Position numbers and translations under genes: made by a program. Shown here piece after piece: positions 17,534 through 27,836 of a stretch of DNA of 64,000 nt (positions are counted from its first letter, which is position 1; every line of letters starts with the position of its first letter). The DNA comes from SZUA-36 sp963749115. GTDB taxonomy: Bacteria; Pseudomonadota; Gammaproteobacteria; Xanthomonadales; SZUA-36. Location: assembly GCA_963749115.1 (NCBI GenBank), contig CAVVLP010000001.1:1-64000 (forward strand), read 5' to 3'. The notes below the pieces were generated by a model, which was given only the letters and a program-made list of their open reading frames with translations, searched no databases and was not told where the DNA came from.

Positions 17534-20500
17534 ATGAAAATTACCACGTCGCTTGTCACTGTGCCAGGCAATCACAAAGGTTTTTTACCGGTACTCAAAC
17601 CGGGCTATCGTGCGCCTGCGTTGTTAAGCAAAAGTCCAATCTGCAGGAAGGCTGGGTGATTGCCAATCACATTCTTGTCTCCTTCCACGTGGCATTTATT
17701 TCCTCGGTTCTGGCGATCCCCGAAACCACCGTCAGCAAGGAAGCGGTATTGCGCTTTATATTTGTCAGTCCGGAAACCATTATTTCCGCCGTTTTTACCT
17801 ACCTGGTCTTCCACTCGGCCATAGCGCTACACGAAATGGGCCATTTCCTGGAAGCGGCACGTTTGCGGGCCCTCAATGATACGATCCAGGACCGGGTGGA
17901 TGCCCGGCTTGCTACACCTGTAGCAGCACGCTGGCTATACCTGCTACAACTGTTTGTACGTATACCCTATGGGCGCGCGGAAGGAATCAAACGCGAGGGG
18001 CTGAATTACTACCCCGACGCCCCCTATAACCTCGCCGTTGCTGCTGCCGGTCCGCGCGCCAGCCTCAGAGTTGCCCGGGTGGCTTTGCCACTGGCTATTA
18101 TCCTGTTAAGCACCGGTCTTCTGCAGGACCTGGCATTTGCGCTTAACCTCGGTCGCTTACTACTGGGTCTGGGCATCGTAACCGGGCTCGATTTCCTGTT
18201 GGCAGACCCGGGCAAGTACCGCGAGTTTCAGCGACGTGAAAAGCGAGCGAGTGAAGCCTCTGCAGCACTTCCTGAGGCTACCGGCTGGGCCGCTAAGGCT
18301 GCTGCGGCCAAAACCCGGATCATTGAACGCAGCATGCAGGAGGCCACCCATCCGCGTCTGGGCACCATCAGGGCGCCCTGGCAGTTCCGCAACTGTGGCA
18401 TGGGTGGACGGCATACTGAAAAGGAATACCCTGAATCAAACATCAGCATGCAGGAGGCCATGTTCCTGATCCTTGGTGCTGTCGATTCACAGGAGGCGCA
18501 GGAGATGACCGTGCGTCTGCAGAACCGCCTCAAGGAGATTCTAGAAAAAGCTGAAGGCTGCCGGGTCATGGGTATTGGCCTTGAGGGCGGACTCGCGCCT
18601 TATGTCGATCGTGGTGAGTATGAATTACCCGAACTACGTCTTTGGGTCATGATGAAGCAGACCATCGAAGAGTGTGGGTTCCGGCCCGGTATCGATGTTG
18701 CGATCGCACTCGACCCTGCCCTGTCTGAACTGGAAATTGCCTACCGCGAAGAGTTCGATGTGCCTGACAGCATTGGCATGTACCTGTTCTGGCGTGATCA
18801 CTCCAAGAAAGTCATGGACCGTGATGCGGTACTGGCCATCTATGAAAAAGCAATATTTGACTATGACATTCCACTGCTGTCGATCGAAGACGGTTTCTCC
18901 GAAGACGATATGGAAGGCTGGCACAAACTGCTCGGCAAACTGGGTGACCGGGTCCTGGTGGTCGGTGATGACCTGGTAACGACCAACGACCGAACCATCG
19001 AAATGGCCGCCACGCAAGGACTGATCAATTCTGTGCTGGTGAAGGCAAACCAGATCGGGTCCCTTTACGAAACACTGCTGGCTGTGCTTGTCACGCTCGG
19101 CAAGGGTCTGAACCTGATCATTTCGCACCGCTCAAAGAGTCCCAATGATGATATGGAGGCACACATAGCATTGGCCACCAACGCGCTGGGTTTAAAAGCC
19201 GGTGGTGGCGCAAATACCGAGCGACTGGTCAAGTACCAGGCCGTCACGACCCAGATGGAACGAATCCTGGAGAAAAATGTGCGGGAGCCTGAACTGCCCG
19301 GCTTTGCCATGGTCGAGTATCTGCGCGCACGAGAGGAACCAACCAACGCGGGTATCCCCACGGTGGGTGTAGACGTACAACTGGCCCTGCCGGGCGCGAG
19401 CCCCGGGAGTCACGTACGTTTGTTTTTTCATGGTGCGACACCACTTGGCACCTCGTCCGGTACCGGCGAAGCAGTACACCTGGTTGATGCTGTATTTGAA
19501 CGGGCCGAATACCTGGAAGTTGTTGAAAAACACTTGAAACTGTTGAAGGAAGAAGAACCGGGGGTGTTCAGCTTCGATCCCAGGGTAACACGCAGCCAGA
19601 TCGAATCAAGCGGTGACAAGGATCTTCTGGAATTGTTCAAACGCAGTGAACGTTACTATGGCAAGGGTTGCCTGAACGCGGTCGATCACGTACACGAGTT
19701 TGTTGCACCTTTTTTCGAACATAAAAACGTAGCGGACTGGGGTCTTTTCGACGTTGACCGCGCCTTACTTGATCTTGAACTATCAACCGCGAAGCGCCGT
19801 GGAAAACTTTCCGGTGACACAGACCCGGAAACTGAAATACAGGTAATGCAACGCAAGCAAAACCTGGGTATGAACGGGATTCTTTCAGTTTCCCTCGCCA
19901 TGGCCCGCGGTATTGCCCATGTGCGTGGACAGGAGTTGTACGAGTTTTTACGCGAAGAAATGCTGGTTATCATTGAACGCCTTGCCGGCGCACATCATGT
20001 TACCATTCAGGGCAGTCGTTTCGAAGACTACCTGACTGCTTTACGGGAGGTCAACAGCCGACTTGAAGCACAGGAACTAACCCTTTATGCAGCTCTGCGA
20101 AAAGTGACGGGAATTTACGACCAGACCGATGTGATCACCTCAGTACCTGCGCCCTTTGTCTCGGGACTGACTATTATTGCTGGCGAAGGGAACTCATTCA
20201 GTGTGCAGGAAAAAGAATCGATCGCCAGCCTGAACAACGCCCTGGTTAAGGCCTATCTCACACCGGGCACCGAACAGGAACAACAGCAGGATAACAAGAT
20301 CGCATTGCGCCGCTACCTGGAAACAATGACTTTCCTTGGTCGTCGTTACCGGATGTTTGAAATTGCAAATCACCGAATCTTCAAAACGCAAGACAGCCTG
20401 ATCGTGCCTTTCGATGCACATGGCAGCTTATCGGTTTACGCCTTGCAAAAGGATTCGGAAAAACTCATCAAACAACTGCGCTTGCCCCACGGCACACTGA

Positions 20501-23500
20501 TCACCGATGCCCTGATAGCGGAACTGACAGGTTTTAAGGGTACGGTTATAGATCTTGAGAATGAGATTTACCATCTGCATGTCGATGATATGCCCACCAT
20601 CCAGGTTGCCCGGCTACGTGACCTGGCGGGCTTGCTCAGACGCCTGAATAACTGTGGCAGCCGCCATGAAGCCGTGTACGTTCTGCGTTTCCTGGTGGCG
20701 CGTCTTTGCAGCAGCTCATACCGTGGCATGCCCGGCGCCAAGAATCTGAAACCCGAGATTTCCCGTGTACGCTCCGAGCTGGCAGAATTTATGAACGGCC
20801 CCTTCGCTGAGCGCTTGCGCCTGCCAACCAGTATCCTGGTACGCAGCATTTCCGGGCTTGTATCACAGCCAAAGCTTATCGATGAAGTCTGGCAGGACAC
20901 CATCGATCTTTCCGAAGTGCATGTGCGTGGCAGTGCGATCACCAACGAGATTCGCAGAAGCACCCACCATGCCATGGGCAAACACACGCTGAAACTGGCG
21001 CGGGCATATCTGCAATGGCTGGAGACCGGTGCCGCTGATTTCCCGGAACCGGAGCGTGAAATAGCCGGACCAGCGGACGAGGCTGCGCGTTCAAACCCGC
21101 TTGTATCCGAACTGGTGAAACGCATCGTTTCCAACCTCGAACAACTCCTGGGTAGCGCGCAAATTGCCAGGCGTCTCGGCGAGTGGCGTGACACCTACGC
21201 AAGTGAATTGCAACGCTGTGAGTCGACCAATACGCTGGAAGAGGAACTCGAATCGCTGGTAACCAAGGGTATCCATGCAAATAACCCGTGGGTCTACCAA
21301 CACCGCCTGCGCAGCCTGATGAGCAAGCTTCGCGATGGTGACTGGACAGCAGAGGCACGCGAACCGTTTGAGTCGGCTCTGCAGCGATTACAGAACATCC
21401 GACCGGGAGACGAGTCTTTCACGGCAACAACGACAGAAGACGAAGCACGCAATGCAGTCAATACTTTCTGCTCGCGGATTCGCTATGATCACCAGGACGC
21501 CCTTTTCGTAGCCCTTGATGAACTGCTCGGGCTTTATTCCGGCGGTAACCAGTTTGATGCCTTCAAGCGCAGTTGCAGCCTTCGTCGTGAACTCGAACCC
21601 CTGGCCGGCAACGGTGTATTCACCAGCCAGCGTTACCTGTTACACCAGCTTGATTGCATCTTGGAGGAACTGGGGTTCTTCGCCCTCCGGCATGTCGCCT
21701 CGGACTACATGGAGAATGGCGTCAGGCTGGCGGAGTGTTTGTCTATCGTGCACCTGTGCGCCGGTAACCTGGATCGCGACGGTCTGTTCTCACGCGAACT
21801 GTGGGACCTGTCAGCTATGCTGGTTGTTCCTTCGCGCAGTTCATCCGAACTACTGGATGTGCTGGAACAAATCCAACGCAACTACCATCGTCTTGTGCAC
21901 CGTGTCAGCAATGCCTATGAAGTGATGGCCGAGCACCTGGGTTACGGCTCTGATGAAATGCGTGCGGTACTTGCCAATTTCCAGCGCACCATGCATGACC
22001 TGAATAGCCTGGTACATTTTTCCGACCTGGCACGAACGTTCTTGTCCGAAAGTGACCGTGACAACTCTGAACAGCAGTCGGGTTGCACGGGTGGGGATCC
22101 CTGGGATTTCGTTCACCTGTCACACACCAGCGATATAAGGCAACGTGTCGAAGACCGGCAGGCCGTCAGCCTGCAGGGGCGTTATGGTGGTAAGGGCAGT
22201 GGCTTGATCTACATCGCATATCTCGGCATTCCCACCCGGGATGCCTTTATTATTCCGACCGCCCTGCCACGACGGGATCTGCACAAGCGCGAGCAACAAA
22301 AAGTTCGAACGGGAAGTTTTGCAGCACCTTCGATTATTGGAAAATGACATAGAACGCAACGAGGGCCAGACCCTGAGCCTCGGCAACCCCGCATGCGCCA
22401 TTGCTGCTCGCGGTTCGTGGCGGTTCGGTATTTTCCATGCCGGGTATGCTTGCAACCATGGTTTTTGTCGGTATGACCGATGCCATCGCCGAAGCCCTGG
22501 CGCGCGAGGACGAGTGGTATGCCTGGGACGCGTACCGGCGCTTCCTGGTGTCTTTTTCAGCAGCAGTCTGGGACATCGACCTCGAGGCGCTTGACCTGGT
22601 TGAGAAAGCCAAGCGGCGTCACGGTGTTACACTCAAGACCGACCTGTCCGGCACCGCCATGCGTGAGGTGGTTGAAGACTCGAAGGAGGCCATACGCGAG
22701 GCAGGTCATGCCGATCAGCTCGAATTGATTCTCAACGATGCTGAACTCCAGCTGCATACTGCCGTGCGCGCGGTCCATGCATCATGGGACCGTGACCGGG
22801 CCAGGCAATATCGCGCCATCAAGCACCTGAGCGAAGGTTGGCACACGGCAGTCATCGTGCAGCAAATGGCTTCGGGCAACCGTATCAACAAACAGGAACT
22901 GAAACCCGGTATTGATGAAATGAGCATCTCCCTGACCGGTGTTATTCCCAATACCCGTATGAAAACCACTGGCTTCCGGGAGTTCACAGGGGATATCAAA
23001 TTCAGCGCCAGCGGTGACGACCTGGTTGGTGGTATCACGGCGGCAAAGTCTTTTGAACCGGTACAACGCTTGCATAGCCTGGCACCCATGCTGGAACGCA
23101 AACTCAATCACGTCGGTGCACGCCTGAGGCGCTTCCTTGGATCGGATGCAGAAATAGAATTCACGGTCGACCGGGGCGTCCTGAGTGTACTGCAGGCACG
23201 CAGTGCGCAGGTGAATCACAGGTTTAGCCCGAGAACCTTCGACCAACCAGGAATTCCATCGGGACACGGGATTGGTATTAATGGCAGCGCTTTTCGTGGT
23301 TGGGTTGCCTTCAACGAGGACGATGTAAAACGCCTGACACGTGTTGCAGACAAAAGCAACAACGAGGCGGATGGTATTCTGCTGGTGTTGGAAAACCCGG
23401 TTCCCGATGAAATCCCATTGATCCTTTCGGTTGATGGCTTGCTGGCGGCACGCGGTGGCTCGACCTCACACGCGGCGGTGTGCGTCCATGGCATTGAAGA

Positions 23501-23699
23501 TAAACAGTACACTGCGGTGCTGGGTGTACCGGAACTTCGGGTAAGCGCAGATAAAGCCATGTTAATCGGTGCCAATGGAGAAGTTGAACACACCATCCTT
23601 GCCGGCGATATACTGTCCATACACGGACAGACCGGTGATGTTTTTGCCGGTTCACGACCCATACTTGAAATAGACAAGACGGCTGAAGCGATCAAATAA
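17534..23699 (+). CDS. giant M50-protease / permuted enolase / PEP-synthase-like fusion (three frameshifts)
   Basis: About 2,050 residues when three single-base frame changes are bridged (near 17632, 22305 in an A5 run, and 22391). Order: two or three membrane helices with HEMGH (about residue 100) and AAAGP, an M50-like zinc protease domain (about 40-235). Next, an enolase barrel beginning GGRH (about 292) with GLEGG, ALDP, SIEDG, VGDDL, VKANQIGS and SHRS. Then the enolase N-terminal domain (about 610-800; SSGTGEA loop, SVSLAMARG), so the enolase is circularly permuted. A helical region of ~700 residues follows, then a PPDK-type ATP-grasp (GGKGSG, SMPGM) and phosphohistidine domain (GGSTSHAAV, about 1974). 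The start chosen is ATG 17534 after a G-rich Shine-Dalgarno. Likely to make or use PEP at the membrane; actual reaction unknown. Confidence 0.8.
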
Positions 23700-23750
23700 A
23701 CCTCTGATGGTTCGGGTAGAATATCCTTCAATAATTAGCGGAGAAATGCT

Positions 23751-24377
23751 GTGAACGATTTGACACCCATCCAGGTTCGGGTACTTGGTTGCCTGATGGA
23801 AAAGAAGGAGACTACACCCGATCAATACCCGTTGACCTTGAACGCCCTGCGCAATGCCTGCAACCAGAAAACCTCCCGTTACCCGGTGGTGGCTTACAGC
23901 GAGGGTGAGGTCGGCCATACGCTTCGTGAACTTGAAGCCTTGGACATGGTTCGCGAGGAATGGGGAGCACGGGTTCCGAAGTACCAGCATCTCGCCAACA
24001 AGGCACTGAACCTGCACAGCCAGGGTATCGCCCTGATATGCACGCTGATGTTACGCGGTCCGCAAACCCTGGCCGAACTGAAAACCAATACGCACCGCTT
24101 GTTTGATTTCGACGACATTGACGATGTGCAATTTGCACTTCAACACCTGATCGAACGCGAACCTGCGTTGGTCGTGGCCCTGCCCCGTCAACCCGGTCAG
24201 AAAGAAGGCCGTTTCGCACATCTTCTAAGTGGCGAGCCGGTTATTCCTGTTGCCTCCAGACCGACTGCAGTACAGAGTTTTACTCCAGACCTGGAGGCCA
24301 GGGTCGCCGAACTGGAAACGCAAATTGAAGACCTGCACAACCGGTTAAAAGCCATCGAAGGTGGTGTGGATCACTAA
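23751..24377 (+). CDS. yceH: YceH family (UPF0502/DUF480) protein
   Basis: A 208-residue protein matching the YceH family over its length: the N-terminal LTPIQVRVLGCLMEKKETTPDQYPLT-type winged-helix segment (residues 3-28) and a second winged-helix domain (about 100-165), then a short coiled coil (about 183-205). Function is unknown. It starts at GTG 23751 with gcggag upstream, 51 bp after the giant fusion gene and on the same strand. Confidence 0.92.
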   Translation: MNDLTPIQVRVLGCLMEKKETTPDQYPLTLNALRNACNQKTSRYPVVAYSEGEVGHTLRELEALDMVREEWGARVPKYQHLANKALNLHSQGIALICTLMLRGPQTLAELKTNTHRLFDFDDIDDVQFALQHLIEREPALVVALPRQPGQKEGRFAHLLSGEPVIPVASRPTAVQSFTPDLEARVAELETQIEDLHNRLKAIEGGVDH

Positions 24378-24403
24378 GCTCATTTTCACCCTGGTATGGA
24401 TAA

Positions 24404-25000
24404 GTGACAAAAGCAGAAAAAGCCACCGCTGACAGGCTACCCTTACTTGCACTGAAAGTGCCTGACTTTGCGCGTCTGAATGTGCGTCTGCGCAAGTGTC
24501 TGTCTGACATGTCAAATACCCTGCCAGGCAAAGTCTCCAATCTGTCCAACGGCTTGTCTTATTTTGAAAATAAGTGGCTATCGCAAGCGGAACTCCATGA
24601 AAGCGATAACAGCGATCTGCAACAACTCAGATCATTTATTGAAGAAACCGCAAACCGGACATTTCGAAAACCCGACCCCGACATGGTTCTTAATGTCACC
24701 TCCATGTGGGGAATGGTCAGCAGGTCAGGTATGACCGGCAGTCGCCACCGCCATGCCGGCGTGGTATCCGGTGCATATTATGTTGACGCCGGGTCAAGCG
24801 GTGCTAACAACGGTGGATTGATGCAGTTCTACCAGCAACCTGGGCTTGACCAACCAACCCATCGTTTCCAACCCGAATCAGGCCAGATCTTTTTGTTCCC
24901 AAGTTTCCTGGAACATTCAGTCAGTCGTTATGAAGGTAAAAAACCACGTATCGTAATCGCGTTTAACCTGCGCGCAACGCCTGGCTCACCCAGCCGCTGA
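24404..25000 (+). CDS. putative 2OG-Fe(II) oxygenase (TIGR02466-like)
   Basis: A 198-residue protein resembling the TIGR02466/2OG-FeII_Oxy_5 group. The C-terminal two-thirds carries an HRHAGVVSGAYYV segment (first iron His, about residues 111-123), FLFPSFLEHSV (second His about 171) and an arginine in KPRIVIAFN, consistent with a facial-triad dioxygenase. The substrate is unknown. It starts with GTG 24404, 26 bp after yceH on the same strand. Confidence 0.75.
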   Translation: MTKAEKATADRLPLLALKVPDFARLNVRLRKCLSDMSNTLPGKVSNLSNGLSYFENKWLSQAELHESDNSDLQQLRSFIEETANRTFRKPDPDMVLNVTSMWGMVSRSGMTGSRHRHAGVVSGAYYVDAGSSGANNGGLMQFYQQPGLDQPTHRFQPESGQIFLFPSFLEHSVSRYEGKKPRIVIAFNLRATPGSPSR

Positions 25001-25195
25001 CCCGTTGCCGGTTTTCTATCAACCATTGGCAATGCTGTAAAGGCCATTCCAGTAAAGAAGCTTTTAAATCCGGCCGGCTTTGATGTACCACTGAATTCCT
25101 GAATACATAAGTCCTCACATGATTCAGGGTTGCCCAATATGGGAACAGCATTGCAAATTTTTCAATATTTACACTATTTTCAAGCAGGACCGGGC

Positions 25196-25999
25196 TCAAA
25201 GTGCGTAAAAAATATCGAGTTTATGTTGTTGTAATATCCCGTCCAAAGGACGCTCGGTGCTGAATCTTGTTGCCGTGCTGGCAATATGCTCACTGCACAT
25301 TCTGAGGCGGCAACTATCCCAGTCGCACAGCAACTTGACAACATCTCCATCCAATAAAATGTTTTTCTCTGTGAAATCATCATGCACAAAAATATGAAAG
25401 TGCGCGCCATCCGGCATACCTTTCTGCAGGGCCAAGAGCACTGTGTCTGTCAGTGCCAGCATGCCATTGTGAATAGTCTCATCAACTTCAACACCCGCGT
25501 CTGCAGATGCCTGCAAATCCATCCCGAACGGCCTGGATAGTCGATAAATATTCCGGTTTTGACAGGTGGCGGCCATGGTCTTTCCCGCCCAGTGCCACTT
25601 TTGAATAGAGCTCTGCAATCGCCGCCACTTGAGAAACTTCCCCGCCATGAATTTCCCCTTCAACGAACTCATGTACAACGATGTTGGGAAATTTCGGAGA
25701 ATACAAAATTACACGCGAGGCGGGTATACCTCGATCACACATATAGCAAGTCAGCTCATTTATGTAATTAAGTACTTTATATCTGTTTTTTATCTTATTG
25801 TATTATTAATATAATAAGGAATCCCAGAAACCCGACAACAGTAACTTTTATGCGAAAGTCCTCCTTCCAGAACGTTTACATCAATCTCACTGAGAGCAAC
25901 GTTGAACAGGCTTGCCATGCTTGATTTCAGTTTGTGCAATTCTTCTCCCTTAAAGCAAATGTGGAACCAGGGCACGTCTTTCGGGAGGGTAATCCTCAA
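25196..25999 (-). CDS. aminoglycoside/choline-type phosphotransferase (two frameshifts)
   Basis: Three minus-strand frames together spell one APH-fold kinase of ~265 residues. The N-terminal strand has LEGGLSHKSYCCRVSG (frame ending 25790), the hinge region VVHEFVEGE (25488-25742), and the catalytic loop FVHDDFTEKNILL with CDWDSC as the metal-binding aspartate (25196-25678). Frame changes lie near 25775 and 25540. The start is uncertain: ATG 25999 overlaps the steroid-reductase gene by 50 bp, while ATG 25918 avoids overlap. The C-terminus looks short for the family, so it may be truncated. The local sequence is AT-rich. Substrate unknown. Confidence 0.6.
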
Positions 26000-26705
26000 A
26001 GGAATCCTTGTACCAGCGGTGATGGGCTATTGCTCTTGGCACCAGGTTAGCCATGGTCCAGATGGCAAATACCCAACCGGCCAGGGACCATGTGGCGATG
26101 GCCCAACCGATCCACTGGATAATCTCACCAAGGTAATTCGGACAGGATACCCAGCGATAAGCCAGGCCATAGGGAACCTGGTAAGCACCCTTTTCGCCTT
26201 TTGCCTGGCTTAGGCGGGCCAACTGACGATCCGATAGTTTGTTCAGGGCCATACCAGAAAAGAAAACCAGCAAGCCGATGATAAACTGCGGACTGCTGAG
26301 CCAAAGGTCGCTGTACTTGTCACTTTGAGAGGCAATTGACCAGGCATTCAGATAGCCATTGGTTGTATTGAATATCAAGGCCATTACCAGGATCAGCCAG
26401 GGCATTTTTTTACCTGTTTTCAGGGTCCAGGGGTATACAAAAACCCTATGGCAATAGTGAAGCTGCCACATCATGAATAACGCAACCGTGGTGATATTCA
26501 ACTCGGCGTAGAAAATCAGAATTCCACCGAATACCAATACGGCTGGAGATTCCATGACAAACCAGCCTATGCGGTTATCCAGCAGCGGCCCCCAGCCACG
26601 GCGGATATGTCTTCCATAGGGCGCCTTGATGAAAAACAGAACCGCAAACACCAGTGGCGCCAACGCCAGGGTGCCATAGGCAACCCAGTCAAACGACTGG
26701 TTCAT
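25950..26705 (-). CDS. steroid 5-alpha-reductase-type membrane protein
   Basis: A ~251-residue membrane protein of the 3-oxo-5-alpha-steroid 4-dehydrogenase/isoprenylcysteine methyltransferase superfamily with about six helices. The C-terminal signature region includes SCPNYLGEIIQWIGWA and HRWYKDSFEDYP, characteristic of 5-alpha-reductase/DUF1295 proteins that bind NADPH. The start ATG 26705 (MNQSFDW) is chosen because the longer open frame would run into the upstream SDR gene. It follows that gene by 25 bp, so the two probably act on the same lipid or isoprenoid. Confidence 0.8.
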   Translation of the reverse strand: MNQSFDWVAYGTLALAPLVFAVLFFIKAPYGRHIRRGWGPLLDNRIGWFVMESPAVLVFGGILIFYAELNITTVALFMMWQLHYCHRVFVYPWTLKTGKKMPWLILVMALIFNTTNGYLNAWSIASQSDKYSDLWLSSPQFIIGLLVFFSGMALNKLSDRQLARLSQAKGEKGAYQVPYGLAYRWVSCPNYLGEIIQWIGWAIATWSLAGWVFAIWTMANLVPRAIAHHRWYKDSFEDYPPERRALVPHLL

Positions 26706-26730
26706 ATAGTATTCAAGTGTCAAAATGGAT

Positions 26731-27753
26731 TCAGCCTCCGGCGTTTTTCTTAGTGTATTGATTTTGCCTGGAATAAAATTCCAGCGCGTCCTCCATCGAG
26801 CGCCGGAAAGGACGTGGTCGATAACCCAGGTTTTGAGTCGCCCTTGCATGGCTCATTTGCTTGTTGGTACGCAGCGCGGCCAATGAATCACGAGTATATA
26901 TCGGGGGCTCGCCAAGCAAACGGGCCCAGCCACTCATCAATGGTGCAAATAGCCCGGCCAGCCAGGTGGGGCAAACAAAACGGGGCGCTGCAACACCGGT
27001 CAGTTCTGCGATAGTAGCTGCCACCTGCGTCATGGCCAGGTAATGCCCCGACAGAATATAGCGATCGTTATCAGCGCCCTTCTCCGCTGCTTCAACCGCT
27101 CCCCATGCCACATCGCGGACATCAACCCAGTTGAAACCACCTGAGACCGAAGCCGGCAAGCGTCCGTGTGCCATTTTGAGAATCGCCTGCCCGAACAATG
27201 ATAGTTTGAAATCGTTCGGACCCAGTACCGCTGTGGGATAAATAATCCGCGTGTCCAGGTTTTTAGAGTTATTTTGTCTTACCAGTCTCTCGGCCTTCGC
27301 TTTTGAAAAGTCGTAATCGCCACCGTGACCTGTCCTTTCGCCTAGCAACGGATTATCCTCGGTCACCGCCTGATCCAACGGCTCAAGCTTGAGTGCGTGT
27401 ATGCTTGAAAAATAGACCAGGGTTGAAATACCCTCGGACTGGCATGCCTGCAGAACATTGCGTGTGCCCTCGACATTGGTCAGTTCCAGCTTTTCATTCT
27501 CTCCCGTCTGAATCGAGATATAGGCGGCCAGGTGGTAAACCTGGTCAACCCCGCTGAACGCCCGGCGAAGGCTGTGGGGATCCAGTACATCTCCATCAAC
27601 CCTGGTGACCTCAAGCCCTTCAAGTGCCTGGCTTGACTGCCTGATCAAAGTCACGACATCATACCCCCGCCGGATGAGTTCCCTTACGAGATTTGCGCCG
27701 ATATGACCGGAAGCACCGGTAACCGCTACTTTTCTATTTCGCATATCAGTCAT
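26731..27753 (-). CDS. NAD-dependent epimerase/3-beta-HSD-like SDR
   Basis: A 340-residue extended SDR. Rossmann motif VTGASGHIGANLV (about residues 11-23), DVLDP (about 55-59), and a Y-x3-K-type catalytic pair in YDFSKAKAE (about 147-155). It resembles dihydroflavonol-4-reductase/3-beta-hydroxysteroid dehydrogenase proteins. Coupled with the downstream 5-alpha-reductase-like gene (25 bp), it suggests two-step reduction or oxidation of a cyclic lipid such as a sterol or hopanoid precursor; the substrate is unproven. Confidence 0.85.
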   Translation of the reverse strand: MTDMRNRKVAVTGASGHIGANLVRELIRRGYDVVTLIRQSSQALEGLEVTRVDGDVLDPHSLRRAFSGVDQVYHLAAYISIQTGENEKLELTNVEGTRNVLQACQSEGISTLVYFSSIHALKLEPLDQAVTEDNPLLGERTGHGGDYDFSKAKAERLVRQNNSKNLDTRIIYPTAVLGPNDFKLSLFGQAILKMAHGRLPASVSGGFNWVDVRDVAWGAVEAAEKGADNDRYILSGHYLAMTQVAATIAELTGVAAPRFVCPTWLAGLFAPLMSGWARLLGEPPIYTRDSLAALRTNKQMSHARATQNLGYRPRPFRRSMEDALEFYSRQNQYTKKNAGG

Positions 27754-27836
27754 TACGCTTTATCCTGATGCGTTGGTCAAGTGACCTGCGTGAGTGGCTG
27801 ATTGAAGCCAGAAACCCGAAGTAATAATCTACGGCT

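Noticed and set aside
25196..25999. Calling the phosphotransferase region a decayed pseudogene
   Set aside because: The kinase motifs are intact and the two breaks are of the same single-base kind seen in essential-looking genes here, so error is as likely as decay; kept as a CDS with low confidence.
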